This document shows positions 62,517-64,000 of a stretch of DNA of 64,000 nt, one piece after another. Under the pieces are notes generated by a model that was given only the letters and a program-made list of their open reading frames with translations, made no database searches and was not told the origin of the DNA. The translations under genes were made by a program, and so were the position numbers. Every line of letters begins with the position of its first letter. Position 1 is the first letter of the stretch. The DNA is from CAVZCC01 sp963773765 (lineage in GTDB: Bacteria > Actinomycetota > Acidimicrobiia > Acidimicrobiales > Microtrichaceae), in the NCBI GenBank assembly GCA_963773765.1, contig CAVZCC010000005.1, positions 434,001 through 498,000 of the forward strand. Direction: 5' to 3'.

Positions 62517-62678
62517 TCAGCGGGTCTCCTTGTGCAGCGTGTGCTTGCGGTCCCAGCGGCAGTACTTCTTGAGCTCGATCCGCTCGCGGTCGTTCACCTT
62601 GGACTTGTTCGTGATGTAGTTGCGCCGCTTGCACTCGGTGCACTCGAGGGTCACGTGGACCCGCTTGTCGGAGGCCAT
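62517..62678 (-). CDS. rpmG: 50S ribosomal protein L33
   Basis: 53 aa from ATG 62678. LECTECKRRNYITNKSKVND has the first Cys pair. The second pair of the zinc form is reduced to YCRWDRKHTLHKE, with Asp in place of the last Cys. It usually sits upstream of tRNA-Trp and secE; here a sigma/anti-sigma pair intervenes. Confidence 0.96.
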   Translation of the reverse strand: MASDKRVHVTLECTECKRRNYITNKSKVNDRERIELKKYCRWDRKHTLHKETR

Positions 62679-62761
62679 CTGCTCCTGCTCCTGTCGATCT
62701 CGGACTGTCCATTCTGGTGGCGACCGGTGGTCCGGGACAAGCCGGGCGCCGGGGCACACGC

Positions 62762-62802
62762 CGGAGGCCCCCGACGCCGGCCCGTGGCAGCGGGGGCCTC
62801 CG
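62762..62802 (-). terminator. terminator hairpin after the second tuf
   Basis: CGGAGGCCCCCG (62762-62773) and CGGGGGCCTCCG (62791-62802) are perfect 12-bp arms with a 17-base loop, 28 bases past the tuf stop and before rpmG. The hairpin sequence is unrelated to that after the first tuf, so the duplication ends at the gene. Confidence 0.75.
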
Positions 62803-62829
62803 AGCGACCGGGGACCCGGGAGGGTGGGG

Positions 62830-64000
62830 CTACTTCAGGATCTTCGTGACACGACCCGCGCCCACCGTCCGGCCACCCTCACGAATCGCGAACTTCAACC
62901 CCTCATCCATCGCGATCGGAGCAATCAACTCCACCGTCACCTCAGTGTTGTCACCCGGCATGCACATCTCCGTCCCCGACGGCAACTCGATCGTCCCCGT
63001 CACATCCGTCGTCCGGAAATAGAACTGCGGCCGATAATTCGAGAAGAACGGCTTGTGACGACCACCCTCCTCCTTGGTCAACACATACACATTCGCCTCG
63101 AAGTTCGTGTGCGGCGTGATCGAACCCAGGCTTCGCCAACACCTGACCCCGCTGCACATCCTCCTTGTCGATACCCCGCAGCAACGCACCGATGTTGTCC
63201 CCCGCCTGACCCTCATCCAACAACTTGCGGAACATCTCCACACCCGTGCACGTCGTCTTCTGCGTCGCCTTCAACCCGACGATCTCGATCTCATCACCCG
63301 TGTGGATCACACCCTGCTCCACCTTGCCCGTCACCACCGTCCCACGACCCGTGATCGTGAACACATCCTCGATCGGCATCAAGAACGGCTTGTCCAGATC
63401 ACGCACCGGCTCCGGCACATACGAATCAACCGCCGCCATCAACTCCATGATCTTGTCCTGGGCATCACTGATCACCCTCCAACGCCTTCAACGCAGACAC
63501 CGGAATCACCGGACAGTCATCACCATCGAACTCATACTCAGACAGACAGCTCCCGCACCTCCATCTCGACGAGCTCCAACAACTCCTCGTCATCAACCAT
63601 GTCGACCTTGTTCAACGCCACCACGATCGCCGGCACACCCACCTGCCGAGCCAACACCACATGCTCACGCGTCTGCGGCATCGGACCATCCGTCGCCGCC
63701 ACCACCAGGATCGCCCCATCCACCTGAGCAGCACCCGTGATCATGTTCTTGATGTAATCCGCGTGCCCCGGCATATCCACATGCGCGTAATGCCGATTCT
63801 CCGTCTCATACTCCACATGCGACACATTGATCGTGATCCCACGCTCCCGCTCCTCCGGAGCCTTATCAATGTTCTCGAACTCCGTGAACGAGTTCCCCGG
63901 CACACGATCCGCCAACGTCTTCGTGATCGCCGCCGTCAACGTCGTCTTCCCATGGTCAATATGACCCATCGTCCCCACATTCACATGGGGCTTGTTCCGC
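62830..64000 (-). pseudogene. tuf: elongation factor Tu, copy 2, 5' end outside window, three extra bases
   Basis: Almost identical to the copy at 44.5 kb but cut by the window end before its first residues. Three single-base insertions relative to copy 1 break the frame: an A near 63123, an A at 63471 and a C near 63547. The intervening pieces are perfectly conserved (GHIDHGKTTLTAAITKTLAD; EMCMPGDNTEVTVELI). A few substitutions differ between copies, mostly silent, one changing Asn to Asp near 63518. In view of similar insertions elsewhere in the window I expect a working gene. Confidence 0.85.

Noticed and set aside
62830..63984. Several separate small EF-Tu-like genes
   Set aside because: They are consecutive pieces of one tuf copy split by single extra bases, as comparison with the intact copy shows.

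Overview
The window is a very GC-rich bacterial chromosome segment from an actinobacterium. The gene order rpoBC, rpsL-rpsG-fusA-tuf, S10-spc-alpha, rplM-rpsI, glmM, glmS, nnr, alr, tsaE-tsaB-rimI-tsaD, groESL, guaB matches the actinobacterial arrangement known from Mycobacterium. A second tuf next to rpmG, the large GlmS relative and a DUF2332 gene make me favour class Acidimicrobiia, but that placement is inference. No insertion sequence, prophage or CRISPR array is visible.

Layout: 1-5 kb carries a BioD-like gene end, a hypothetical gene, a type II NADH dehydrogenase, guaB and a small LuxR regulator. 4.4-16.4 kb is a minus-strand housekeeping run (NAD(P)H-hydrate repair, alanine racemase, P1 peptidase, family 4 UDG, the t6A genes tsaE/tsaB/rimI/tsaD, a DUF2332 gene, and groES-groEL under two CIRCE operators), ending with a SalK-like protein, a tiny hypothetical and a Nudix CoA pyrophosphatase. 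16.6-25.4 kb holds glmM, a giant GlmS-like amidotransferase and acpS. It is interrupted on the opposite strand by a CPA2 antiporter that reads into a degenerate GlnD-like HD-ACT-ACT module, and by an Anbu-type Ntn peptidase. 25.4-49 kb is the continuous minus-strand ribosomal super-operon, and 49-61.2 kb carries rpoC, rpoB, rplL, rplJ, rplA, rplK, nusG, secE and tRNA-Trp. 61.3-64 kb has an ECF sigma/anti-sigma pair, rpmG and a second tuf copy cut by the window end.

The most interesting points are: (1) a degenerate GGDEF-EAL gene sitting inside the S10 operon between rpsJ and rplC; (2) the antiporter joined to an HD-ACT-ACT module of GlnD type without its nucleotidyltransferase; (3) a GlmS relative nearly twice normal length; (4) infA lacking any ATG/GTG/TTG start, with a well-placed CTG; (5) two near-identical promoters in tandem upstream of rpoB; (6) acidic extensions on L22, L10, S3 and NusG; (7) two near-identical tuf genes whose codon choice is unlike all neighbours.

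Caution: about twenty single-base frameshifts interrupt otherwise well conserved genes (Nudix, SalK-like, groEL, tsaD, rimI, nnr, antiporter, glmS, fusA, second tuf). Nearly all are repaired by removing one base. I read these as insertion-type sequencing errors rather than gene decay. Several boundaries, and the apparent TsaD-DUF2332 fusion, must be read with that in mind.
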